Shown piece by piece: positions 10,101 to 18,293 of a stretch of DNA of 20,602 nt. Each line of letters starts with the position of its first letter. Positions within the stretch are counted from its first letter, which is position 1. Made by a program: the position numbers and the translations under genes. The stretch spans positions 700,760 through 721,361 of the forward strand of contig NMRA01000095.1 of the NCBI GenBank assembly GCA_002633005.1, written 5' to 3'. The DNA comes from Phoronis australis. Its lineage: Eukaryota; Phoronida; Phoronidae. A model generated the notes under the pieces. That model worked only from the letters and a program-made list of their open reading frames with translations. It had not been told where the DNA came from and did not search any database.

Positions 10101-13100
10101 CCTCTTGAAACAGGTAAATTCCAAGCACTGCATTTTATGCATCAAGCATCTGCGGCTGCAAGGAACACTCAGTTCATATCAAGCCCAGTATTGTAATGCT
10201 AAGGGGTCTTCATCAAAAGCTAACTTCTTACTGACACGGAGTTCACGGTGGATTTTAGGCGTTGATTTCTCTGTAAGTTACACAAAACGCAAACCTTAGT
10301 GTGGAAGATGATGGAGGCTGAGTAACCCGTCTTTCTACAAGAGATGGTCACCTTGTCACCTAATTCCACCCAGGGGTAACTGAGGATAGAGCGAGCGTAG
10401 GCGCTAGGCAGACCAAAGATGTACTCCTCCCCATGACTCAGTAGGTGGAGTGACACTGAAAGTATACACACGCAAATGATACTTAAAGAAGCTATAAACT
10501 CACCTGTAGCCACATACTGATATGAAATTGAGTCTCAAACTGTTCCTTTGTCAAATTAGAGATGATTTCAGGGCTTCCATGGAACTGACAGTTTTAGTTA
10601 CTCGCTGAGAGAAGGGTCTACAAGTTGGCTTGTCACAGTGTGTCATTTTGTCATGTCGTGGTGTATCGTGTCATGTGTCATTTTATGCAGAGTACGGTAT
10701 GAACGAATGATCAACTGTCATTTTTTTTTGAAAACCTAGAAATCACTTCTCATCTGACCAATGACCAAATTTATGGCGGTAAGTTGTCTAAATTAAAAGT
10801 TCAGCTTCTGAACTAAAACAAAACACAGTATTACAACTAAACATTACCATATGCCAAGTCAAAAGCTGGAAAGGCAATTTATAACTCCCTGAAATAACTA
10901 TTACGTGTTAACTTTGCCTGTGAACAGTTTGCCAGCAACAATGACTACTTACATTTCCCGATCATCACGACACCTATTGACATGCCCATGAACTTCGACT
11001 TGGTCCATATTGATGCATTCATACACATCTGTTTGTCTGGACATTCAAAGTAGAACGCTGAAACTGAATAACACTCCTAAGTTAACCTACAGTTCAAGAT
11101 AAGGGTTTTTGACAGTATTATTTTGAGCATAATGGATTGTTCATAACTAGCAACAATTTCATAATCGTACATTTTAAAATTTTTCTTTAACTGTCAAAGA
11201 AAAACACGCTTTGGGACAGGAAAATCAACATCTTCTAGTTCTAGTTATGAGGGGACAAGAATGAATATTTCAGAAAATGCAAATTTTGTGAAATTAAAAA
11301 AAATAAAAACCTCTTAATTTCTCGTTTACATTAATCCAATAACAGGTTTTCAGATTGTAATCATCCGACAAAATGCTATTTCTCCATCGTGAGGCCAAAT
11401 TCCACTCACAGCACAGATGTCTGCAAATCACTCACCATTGGGGCAGAATGACATCTACAGACTAGCATTTCCACCACACTAACTTTTTGGCAAATTCATC
11501 ACCACTCCCAGTTACAACAGACGGTTGTTATGGCAATAAATTCCTCTTGCATCTAACTGCCATGACGAGGAATTTCGGGTCACTGTAAGATTACATAAGG
11601 CATGCACTTAAAACTTTAATACTTACTAGGAGGATGGTGTGATACTTGTTCGGCACAGTATACGAGTTTCCCCGGCTTTTTGTTGTTTTCAGTGCACTCT
11701 GGTGGCATATCCCAGGAGCAGTGGAACGATTCTCCGATGATGGGGTTGTAGGGCTTTTTAGCAACGGATCCCTGAGAAGATATTTAGTAAAATTTTCATT
11801 TTTTCCATCATTACAACCTGGTCAGTTAAAAAGATAAATATAAAAACCTTGGGTCTTATCAGCTGGAGTTAAATCACGTGACGAAATAAATCACATGACA
11901 AGATGACAGAATGAAATCACAAAATAGCTGTGCCAGTGGAAATATTCAGTTCCGGAACCTTCCAATGCGTTGCCTCTCAGTGCATGCACTTTAGGAACAT
12001 TATGGGAGTATTACATCATTTTGTACCACATTGTATTGTGCTAGGATGGTTTTAACGCATCCCATTGTTGAGAACTGTATTGTAACATATTAAATAGCAT
12101 TGTATTGTATTGAAAATGTGATGCCATGCAATATATATTGCAATCATTGTACATTGCACAATATTGCATTGTGTTGTAATATACGGTACTTCTTTTTGCT
12201 TGAAACCAATGAAGCTCAGTGATAGGGGAAAACATACCTGTCGACCAGCGTGAAATGAGGTGAGGTACCACTCAACTACCTGCAACATCCTAGACTCAGG
12301 GTCCCCACCTTCTGGTATTCTGAAACAACAACCACCGGTATGTCTCAGCCAACGTCATCGTGACGCACAAATTTATAAATCAAGTGAGAAAAAATAATTG
12401 TAATGGACACGACATTTTCACCAAATCAGGCAGACGTGACTCACCAATGTGTGAAGCCATATTTCCCACATGAGAAAAAGATCACGGGGTCATCTAAGGT
12501 AAAACCGCACCAATTTAGGATTAAAAGAATTCCATGAATTTCCCCTTTTCATTTTTCAAAATATTTTCATGATATTGTCCAATGCTAGCTATAGAAGAGA
12601 ATGAGAAAATGGTGAACCTCACTTTGATGTCACTGAATATGAATCAAGTTTCCCTTGTCCAACATACTGTCTCTGAATTGGTGAGATAACATGGAAGTGT
12701 ACTAACCCTTCTTATAAGAGTCCTGTGTGTAAGACACTACATATTCCAACAGGGTCAACTTACTTTAAAAATATGTCTGGGTGTGCCATACAGTCAGCAA
12801 ACATCTCTAACAGCGAGCGTTTCTCTAGTATAAATGTCGGTAGCACCACCTGGAAACACGAAAAGAAGGATAATAGAGTCAGTTTTGTACTAGCCAATAA
12901 TTTTACAATAACGCAGTTGGTTAGTCAATACATGTTTCGAATTTAGAGGTTTTGCGTGTAAAATTCTTTTCCACAAAATTTTTATTTATTTATTTTCCAA
13001 AGCTTTGTTTGATTTATTTTAATATAGTAGATGTAAAGCGAATAAAGGCAAAAGCTTTCCAAAAACAATGAAAAAGTATAAAAATTAAATACGAGACATA

Positions 13101-16100
13101 CATTGAATTAACGTTGTAAATAAAATGCTCACTCTTACACTCATTAACAAAAAATGCACAAAGTAACTGAAATGGGCTATTAAGTAGCAAGGTTAAAAGC
13201 TTTCCCCACTAAAAACAACAACTGTTTACTTCCGACATCCACAGTCGGTAAACCAAGCCTTAAACTGGGTTGGAAGTAAGCAAATTAAAAGTGTAGAATT
13301 TAGTGTTATACACATCACACTCAAATTCCACATCAAATATCAGCCTATTACTATCGCGTGACGACAATAGCGTGTAGAAATAATTACGTCAAATATAACT
13401 GTACGGAAATTAAGAAGACTAAGCGCCGAGCCCACTCACTAAACAGTACCTTAGTTAGATCCATGCCCAGCTTTAGCTGTGACAACAAGTGTAATATAAT
13501 ACTCTTGTGTTCCTCAACACCACCAAGCTCATTCTCTGTGTGGTCTTCTGTGTCTTCAATGTCTTCATCATGATTGACAACAACTAGGGGAGGTAAGACA
13601 CAATAAATGAACCAGTGACGGAAGGAATATGCCACAGGAGGACTTAACTACAACTAGGGGAGATAAGTCACAATAAATGAACCAGTGACGTAAGGAATAT
13701 GCCACAAGAGGTCTCAACTAGAACTAGGGGAGATAAGTCACAATAAATGAACCAGTGACGTAAGGAATATGCCACAAGAGGTCTCAACTAGAACTAGGGG
13801 AGATAAGTCACAATAAATGATCCAGTGACGTAAGGAATATGCCACAAGAGGTCTCAACTAGAACTAGGGGAGATAAGTCACAATAAATGATCCAGTGACG
13901 TAAGGAATATGCCACAGGAAATCTTAACTACAACTAGGGGAGATAAGACACAATAAATGACTAAGTGCTGTAAGAAGTATGCTGCATGAGGTCTCAATTA
14001 CAACTAGGGGAGATAAGACACAATAAATGACTAAGTGCTGTAAGAAGTATGCTGCATGAGGTCTCAATTTACAACCAGGGGAGATAAGACGCAATAAATG
14101 ACTAAGTGCTGTAAGAAGTATGCTGCATGAGGTCTCAATTACAACCAGGGGAGATAAGACACAATAAATGACTCAATGCTGCATGAAATATACCACAACA
14201 GGGCCTAATTACACCTAGCAAGTCTGTAGCTGTTCCAACAAAATGACGTGAAATGATAATACACTGAGTGAACTGTTGTTAAAAAGAAATTAATTTTGAG
14301 CAAGAACGCAGAGTCCGTAACAATCAACATATTGCAGCTGCGTAACTCAAGACTGTGATGGTAGTGTCTTTGGATGTTAATAAACTGCACAGCTGGGAAT
14401 GTCCGTACAAGAGGAAACAGAGACATCTGAAGGTTATTGTCTGGCAACTAAAACTATGCAGAAATTAAATAATTTGCCTTGTGTACCACAGCGTGTGCTT
14501 ACCTGCTTTTTGCATGTCAAAGATGGCGGCGTTGAAAGAGTTGACCGATGACTCACTGCCCGATCTGCCCGACAGCCGGGCCGACCTCAGCTTCAGTTCT
14601 CCAGCACCCGGCTTGGCCCTGCAATGAAATGTCACAAGTTTAGTCAGTGACAAAAATAACGGGGTGACTCAAAAAGAGTGCAGAGATCTATACTTTTATA
14701 GAAAAAAGGGCCTACAGCATGATACAAATGATCAAGATTTATACATAAAATTACATTAAAGTTACAATCTTGGTTACCGGGTAATAATGTTTCATTCAAG
14801 AACCACAATTTGAAGAGACTCAAGTCAATTTAAATGCCATGAATGTCTGGTACCCACATGAGAAGAATGCAACTGCAACTCAGATGTGGTCACGCAACGG
14901 GAGAAACGAAACATCAAAAAGCAGAGACTTTTATCTAGTCACTGTGTAACAAAAGAAATTAATTTCCCAATGAAATGAAAGAGCACAATCCAGACCGATC
15001 CACAGACCCTTGCTCGCCTGATACATCAAAACAGTAGTTCATGTTAACAGGATGATGACAAGCAACCAAATGAGTTGATTTAGAACTCAACATTTCCTGT
15101 TTACTGTCGACAAGTTCACTAAGTGTGTGATCCGGTCAACTGGAGTAAAACACACAAGTCTCTGAGAAGAGTAAAGTAACAATTTGTATCTCGTTCATTT
15201 ACAAGAAATCTAATATAGTGATTCCCTCGAGAATAAACGTCAATCAAAAGTGAGCAGTAATAAATAAGACAAAGTTCCACCCGCAAGTGGCATTGGCCGT
15301 TGCAGGGAATACTTTGATTGGGGTATTGCAAATTATCGAAAGTTTTGACATATGGAAGAATTTCACCATTTTTTGTGGAATGTCATTTTCCTCATTTTTT
15401 CATGAAAGATGTGTAGCACCACACTGATGTGTAGCACCACACAGACGTGTAGCACCACACAGACGTGTAGCACCACACAGATGTGTAACACCACACAGAT
15501 GCTTTTCCATCTTCAAGTTCTGCACCAAAGTTTCCATGAGACAATAGTCTCAAAAACTGTAGTTCTTCACAATTATAGAACCCCTAGAAAAAGCACAAAA
15601 ATGTCAATTTTGACGATAATTTTTGTCTAAAATTAGTGAGATTTTACGCGAGGTAAAAGAGTAGCACAGTAATTATAAGACACTGTTATCATTAGAGAAA
15701 AAATGAACAATACAAAACACTGTTGACCAGATATTGGTGACTAGGCGATCTGGGGTTTAAGGCACTAAACACCAAATTTTGGCATCATCTTTCAAAAGCT
15801 TAGCATCGTATTCAGTAAGCCAATCCTAAAGGTGTGCTAGAGTGTAATTTATTTATTTACCATTACAGCTACTTTGCTACATTTTTGTTTATGACAAGAA
15901 CATTACATCATCCATATCCATGGTGACATTCAAGTGATTATTATTTTTAATTTTCACTTCTTTGTATCAAAAAATATTTGTATTATGGAGGAAGAATAGA
16001 CAGATGATATTAAAAGTCTTAATTGGTTCTTGGTAGGTACACACAAAGTGTTATAATTTCCGTTCATAGATGTCACTGAGGTCAGCATTAGAACAACCCG

Positions 16101-17388
16101 ATTATTTAGGTACACGTAAGTGATCTTGTAAACCGATGCTTAATCAGGCACAAAATCAACATTTTGAATACAGAAATATACAGCAGCATCTTGGTTACAG
16201 GCCAGTCGGGGGTGTTTGTTAGTGTATCACTTCCCAATGGAGTTTTGACTCCACTTGAGGAAGGCTAAACACTATGTTAACAACTATCACATGCGAGATG
16301 GGTGCACTAAGTGATGTATATAATGCTGCCCTCCATGTGTGCCATGAAGAACTAAGATGCACAAAAAGTATCACGGTGTGGGATAAACCCGGATGAGGTT
16401 CTTAAGACAAAAAGTAGAGTATCGGGTTGCGTTTTGTACAAGAAATTTGCAATTTGCAAAAAATCCAAGTTCAAGCGAGGCTTTGCACGATATCATGCAT
16501 TATGCATGTGATCACACTAACGTTACGTGTCTTGCATCAGCCATATGCAGCCCTGAAACATGTTGTGAAGATCTTGGAACAAATTGAAGTGCCTAAATCA
16601 ACTCCAACAGAATAATTGCCACAGTCCATCTCTCAAAACATTGACCCTTCCTGTAGTCTTGCTGACCCTTCTTGTAGTCTTGCTGACGCTTCTTGTAGTT
16701 TTGCTGACCCTTCGTGTAGTCTTGCTGACCCTTCGTGCAGTCTTGCTGACCCTTCGTGTAGTCTTGCTGACCCTTCGTGTAGTCTTGCTGACCCTTCGTG
16801 TAGTCTTGCTGACCCTTCGTGTAGTCTTGCTGACCCTTCATGTAGTCTTACTGACCATTCGTGTAGTCTTGGTACTTATCTGGGCTGTTTCGTAGACCTA
16901 AGACTTTCCCAAAAAACTAAGCGTGATCACTTGCTTCGCTTCTAATACATGGCATTTTCGCGAGGTTGTTGCGTCTATGGACAGCAACCCTGGTGCACCA
17001 GAAATGTCTTTCAAGAATGATAAAAAAAACACAAAATATACACGCGGGAGGGTTCTCAAGAGTTTCTATCGGGTGCTACATGCTAAAGACATTCCCTTGC
17101 GCCTGCACATATCTGATGCAGTTCAGGAATCAGACCCAACGCAACCCTTCTCATAGGAGAAACCCCGGAGAATAAAACACAGGCACTACAGTTTTCTCAC
17201 CTTGGTTCTAGCCACTCAACTGTGGCTCCTGAAGGTAGACTGGAGGCGTGCTGCATGGAGGCAGTGTGCTGCTGTTGAAGCATGTTCAGACACTTTTCAA
17301 TACAGACTAGTGTGGCTTGTGATGTCGCCTTCAGAAGGAGCATCTCCTTGTCCAAGCCATTGATGTAGTCGCCACTAGGGGGCAGCTC
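7126..17388 (-). CDS. OSBPL10/11: Oxysterol-binding-protein-related protein, ORP10/ORP11 type, C-terminal part (12 exons, 5' end outside window)
   Basis: This is a lipid-transfer protein of the OSBP/ORP family; vertebrate ORP10 and ORP11 move phosphatidylserine and phosphoinositides at membrane contact sites. Exons, 5' to 3': 17201-17388, 14503-14618, 13450-13583, 12764-12849, 12238-12319, 11627-11771, 10953-11063, 10295-10455, 9456-9575, 8682-8843, 7501-7566, 7126-7176. All junctions are GT-AG, and phases run on without a break to a TAA, giving 473 residues. The lipid-binding domain starts near residue 125 ([20 protein letters not shown]). The family signature EQVSHHPP is at 243-250, [10 protein letters not shown] at 207-216, [14 protein letters not shown] at 342-355, and the phosphoinositide-contact pattern K-x3-E-x3-R at 433/437/441. 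Wording around [16 protein letters not shown] and [13 protein letters not shown] favours ORP10/11 over ORP9. The PH domain expected upstream is missing because the gene continues beyond the right edge. Confidence 0.95.
7501..7566 (-). CDS. OSBPL10/11: ORP10/11 exon K
   Basis: Acceptor TTCTTGTTTCAG, donor AAG|GTATGT; 66 bases, phase 0 at both ends. It encodes a charged helix, [16 protein letters not shown], followed by IAFPTK. Glu437 and Arg441 of the visible protein complete the K-x3-E-x3-R pattern. Confidence 0.92.
8142..8215. repeat. Cluster of GGACGCCC octamers with a perfect hairpin
   Basis: GGGCGTCC at 8142-8149 and GGACGCCC at 8154-8161 form a perfect 8-bp stem with a TATT loop. Two more direct GGACGCCC copies lie at 8188-8195 and 8208-8215. 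All are in the intron between exons J and K. The GC-rich octamers stand out from the AT-rich surroundings. Confidence 0.6.
8289..8615. mobile_element. Possible degenerate DNA-transposon relic with 31-bp internal duplication
   Basis: A CAGTGGCGGCTC sequence at about 8289-8300 resembles ends of small DNA transposons common in invertebrates. The other side, read on the minus strand, contains CCAGGATTTCGAAAATAG, which often sits near such ends. Inside, a 31-bp unit (GGACGCCCTGGAATATTGGG onward) is repeated at 8518-8548 and 8549-8579, with a partial third from 8580. A G-rich tract lies at about 8475-8500. No clean terminal repeat or target duplication was found. Confidence 0.3.
8682..8843 (-). CDS. 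OSBPL10/11: ORP10/11 exon J
   Basis: Acceptor GGCTTTGCAG, donor AAGTTT|GTAAGT; 162 bases, phase 0 at both ends. It encodes [20 protein letters not shown], then [20 protein letters not shown] and ATEHKKF. The last lysines begin the K-x3-E-x3-R phosphoinositide-contact pattern that the next exon completes. Confidence 0.95.
9059..9112 (+). repeat. Dispersed repeat, copy 1
   Basis: The segment around TCTCAAATTGTTCCTTAGTC and AAATTAGAGAT is closely matched at 10515-10590. Similarity seems to run on weakly for some tens of bases (AAAGGGTCGACAGTTTG against GAAGGGTCTACAAGTTG). It lies in the intron between ORP exons I and J. The family is unknown. Confidence 0.5.
9456..9575 (-). CDS. OSBPL10/11: ORP10/11 exon I
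   Basis: Acceptor TCCTTTTTTGCAG, donor TCAAAT|GTGAGT; 120 bases, phase 0 at both ends. It reads [20 protein letters not shown], then [20 protein letters not shown], the central ORD beta-barrel. Confidence 0.95.
9881..10130. mobile_element. MITE-like element, copy 2
   Basis: A 250-bp copy of the element at 1293-1552, in the same orientation, inside the intron between ORP exons H and I. The left end CAGGGCTTGGAAT is intact; the right end ATTCCAAGCACTG has one change. Internal blocks such as AAAGAGGAAATCCTCTT and GAAATCAAATAAGA are shared with copy 1. ATTTT lies on both sides but with an extra C on the right, so a target duplication is uncertain. Confidence 0.72.
10295..10455 (-). CDS. OSBPL10/11: ORP10/11 exon H
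   Basis: Acceptor TATACTTTCAG; 161 bases, completing a Leu codon and ending in phase 0. It encodes [18 protein letters not shown] and [20 protein letters not shown], then SIIFHTK, which joins to PFYGGK of the next exon as in all ORP9/10/11 proteins. The donor AAG|GTTTGC is weak at +3 to +6. Confidence 0.94.
10515..10590 (+). repeat. Dispersed repeat, copy 2
   Basis: This matches 9059-9112 through TCTCAAACTGTTCCTTTGTC and AAATTAGAGAT. It ends in CAGGGCTTCCA, which is like the MITE end at 1293. The bases just left of the 1293 MITE (GAAACTGGTCTCAAATT) also resemble the start of this repeat, so the two families may be related or nested. Confidence 0.45.
10953..11063 (-). CDS. OSBPL10/11: ORP10/11 exon G
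   Basis: Acceptor TTATTCAG, donor AAAT|GTAAGT; 111 bases, phase 1 at both ends. It reads [20 protein letters not shown] followed by [17 protein letters not shown] second in-frame acceptor lies six bases inside the exon (TTATTCAGTTTCAG). The first was chosen because it keeps the conserved Ile-Ser-Ala-Phe after EQVSHHPP. Confidence 0.93.
11627..11771 (-). CDS. OSBPL10/11: ORP10/11 exon F (KKPYNP and EQVSHHPP signature)
   Basis: Acceptor ATCTTCTCAG, donor CCTCCTA|GTAAGT; 145 bases, phase 0 to phase 1. It carries [16 protein letters not shown] and, at its end, EQVSHHPP, the OSBP-family signature whose two histidines contact the PI4P phosphate. The linker between the two motifs is only about 20 residues, shorter than the insertion I expect in vertebrate ORP10/11. 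Confidence 0.96.
12021..12181. repeat. Low-complexity ATTGTATTG-rich tract
   Basis: Degenerate repeats of ATTGTATTG/ATTGCAATAT type fill this part of the intron just downstream of exon E. No regular period is seen. Confidence 0.5.
12238..12319 (-). CDS. OSBPL10/11: ORP10/11 exon E
   Basis: Acceptor TTGTTGTTTCAG, donor CAG|GTATGT; 82 bases. Its first A completes a Lys codon, and it reads [20 protein letters not shown] followed by SFHAGRQ, the conserved helix before the KKPYNP loop. It ends in phase 0. Confidence 0.94.
12764..12849 (-). CDS. OSBPL10/11: ORP10/11 exon D
   Basis: Acceptor GTGTTTCCAG, donor AA|GTAAGT; 86 bases, phase 0 to phase 2. It reads [20 protein letters not shown], then MAHPDIFL, the classic ORD segment after the lid. 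It has no ATG-led frame of its own. Cys replaces the Phe or Met that vertebrate ORPs commonly have after EM(Y/F)AD. Confidence 0.94.
13450..13583 (-). CDS. OSBPL10/11: ORP10/11 exon C (start of ORD, lid region)
   Basis: Acceptor CTTACCTCCCCTAG, donor AAG|GTACTG; 134 bases, phase 1 to phase 0. An acidic stretch ([16 protein letters not shown]) comes before [20 protein letters not shown], which opens the ORD lid region. The acceptor is the first unit of a 70-bp tandem array that fills most of the upstream intron, so the 3' splice site is itself repeated. Confidence 0.95.
13584..14214 (-). repeat. 70-bp minisatellite (nine units) abutting the exon C splice acceptor
   Basis: Units start at 13584, 13654, 13724, 13794, 13864, 13934, 14004, 14075 and 14145, marked by CTAGGGG (plus strand). 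Spacing is 70 bases, with one 71. The first AG of the array, in gene orientation, is the real acceptor of exon C. Units 1-5 share CAGTGACGTAAGGAATATGCC; units 6-8 carry CTAAGTGCTGTAAGAAGTATG; unit 9 has diverged. Units 2 and 3 are identical, implying recent expansion. Each of units 1-7 keeps the minus-strand sequence CTTATCTCCCCTAG (CTTACCTCCCCTAG in unit 1), a pyrimidine tract plus AG. Units 8 and 9 have CCAGGGG, which destroys the AG. The array fills about 69% of the 919-base intron. Confidence 0.95.
14503..14618 (-). CDS. OSBPL10/11: ORP10/11 exon B (Ser/Arg-rich linker)
   Basis: Acceptor TTTCATTGCAG, donor AAAGCAG|GTAAGC; 116 bases, completing an Arg codon from exon A and ending in phase 1. 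It encodes a low-complexity linker ([19 protein letters not shown]), a plausible phosphorylation-rich region. Its identity rests on phase and splice signals more than on sequence conservation. Confidence 0.85.
15409..15498 (+). repeat. 18-bp minisatellite, five copies
   Basis: Five units of ATGTGTAGCACCACACAG lie at 15409, 15427, 15445, 15463 and 15481, with one or two changes each (ACGTG in units 3 and 4, TAACACC in unit 5). They are intronic. The period is a multiple of three, so an open frame with a Cys-Ser-Thr-Thr repeat is a by-product. Confidence 0.92.
16641..16871 (+). repeat. 21-bp minisatellite, eleven copies
   Basis: Eleven units of CTGACCCTTCGTGTAGTCTTG run without spacing changes. 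Central units are identical and outer ones carry single changes. Because 21 is a multiple of three, several frames on both strands stay open and give heptad-like repeats (for example KGQQDYT on the minus strand). The intronic position between two firm ORP exons argues against coding. Confidence 0.95.
17201..17388 (-). CDS. OSBPL10/11: ORP10/11 exon A (helical linker before ORD)
   Basis: Acceptor TTTTTTCCGGCAG, donor AG|GTGAGA; 188 bases in frame 0, ending in phase 2. It encodes residues 1-62 of the visible protein, starting [16 protein letters not shown] and running through a Leu/Cys/Gln-rich helical stretch ([20 protein letters not shown]). ORP10/11 proteins carry a comparable segment between the PH domain and the ORD. 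The plus-strand complement of its first codons contains a CTCF-like core at 17371-17385. Confidence 0.88.
17371..17385 (+). promoter_or_regulatory. CTCF-like core inside ORP exon A
   Basis: GCCACTAGGGGGCAG on the plus strand fits the known CTCF core (CCASYAGRKGGCAS) over its whole length. It overlaps the codons for LPPSGD at the start of exon A. Coding constraint could produce it by chance; binding is not shown. Confidence 0.35.
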
Positions 17389-18293
17389 CTGCCGGAAAAA
17401 ATGAGAATACAGAGTCAAGTACTTTCACAGAGAATGCTTGTATTCAGAACAGTCTGCAATCTCATGCTTTAAAGAAAACGATTGCTTACGAAACACTTTC
17501 TAGGTATTAGGTATTATGTAATATAAAAATGAAACCAATTTAAGAGAGGAGAGGGATTAACTTTCACAGTTAGAATTTGCATTTAAACACATTAATTTTG
17601 TAGATCAGTGTTTATACATTATACACATGGCTGAATTGCAGAAACTGTTGTGGTTACCAGATGTGACCCATAGGTGGCGTGTTAATCATACTAATCAACA
17701 GTTATCAACAGTTTTAGAATTAAAAAAATAAAGTGTTTAAGAGGACTATAAAAATTCTGATGGAAGTCAAGACTGCAACTCTATTACAGACTGTTATTGC
17801 AACAAAGGCAAAAATAGAGAGAGGGATAATACGGAAATATTAAAACCCTGAATGCATAGTGTGTACTTGAGTAGTGGAGCCGTGGGATTGTGGTCATGTT
17901 ATCTTATAACTCATTCAGCCCACATGCTGACCATAATATTGACAGCTGGCATGGCGGTATGAAGTAAAAATCCTTCTATTTGAGAATAATAGCTAAAATT
18001 ACCCAGTTTCCATTTTTCATAGTTTCACCTCAATGTCTCGAAGATAACCAAATGTTGTTTGACAATAGCTACGTCATCCAGGTGACGCTGGCTTTAGGAG
18101 ACACACAACCCAACTATATATTTTTGGCTTAAACTTTAGAATGCTAGGATATCGCCAGTTCTCTATCCAATAGAATTCAAGACATTTGAACCTGTCCATG
18201 TCACTGCTATCAATCCCTTGTACAATATGTATGATTTCGTTCGTGAAACTGTCCCTATATGAATTCTAAACAAAAGCAACGTGGAGAGTCGAA

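Larger units (their letters stand above)
7177..13449 (-). other. ORP10/11 introns between exons C and L
   Basis: Ten introns of 324-1115 bases. Apart from the listed relics (8142-8215, 8289-8615, 9059-9112, 9881-10130, 10515-10590, 12021-12181) they are AT-rich with no further exon needed, since reading phases join without gaps. Plus-strand open frames here have no recognisable family. A short stretch at about 11869-11925 has three loose repeats of AAATCAC(G/A)TGAC type. Confidence 0.6.
14619..17200 (-). other. ORP10/11 intron between exons A and B
   Basis: A 2.6-kb intron holding an 18-bp and a 21-bp minisatellite. The rest is AT-rich with no supported exon: exon A ends in phase 2 and exon B starts accordingly, so none is needed in between. 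The open frames at about 16393-17175 have no family features, and several cross the minisatellite. Confidence 0.65.

Noticed and set aside
13584-14214. CRISPR-like array
   Set aside because: The units are directly abutting 70-bp tandem copies without unique spacers, in an animal intron.
16584-16945. Overlapping open frames with leucine/valine, ADPSCSL or KGQQDYT repeats
   Set aside because: They are translations of the 21-bp minisatellite inside an ORP intron; the period of three codons times seven keeps frames open without selection.
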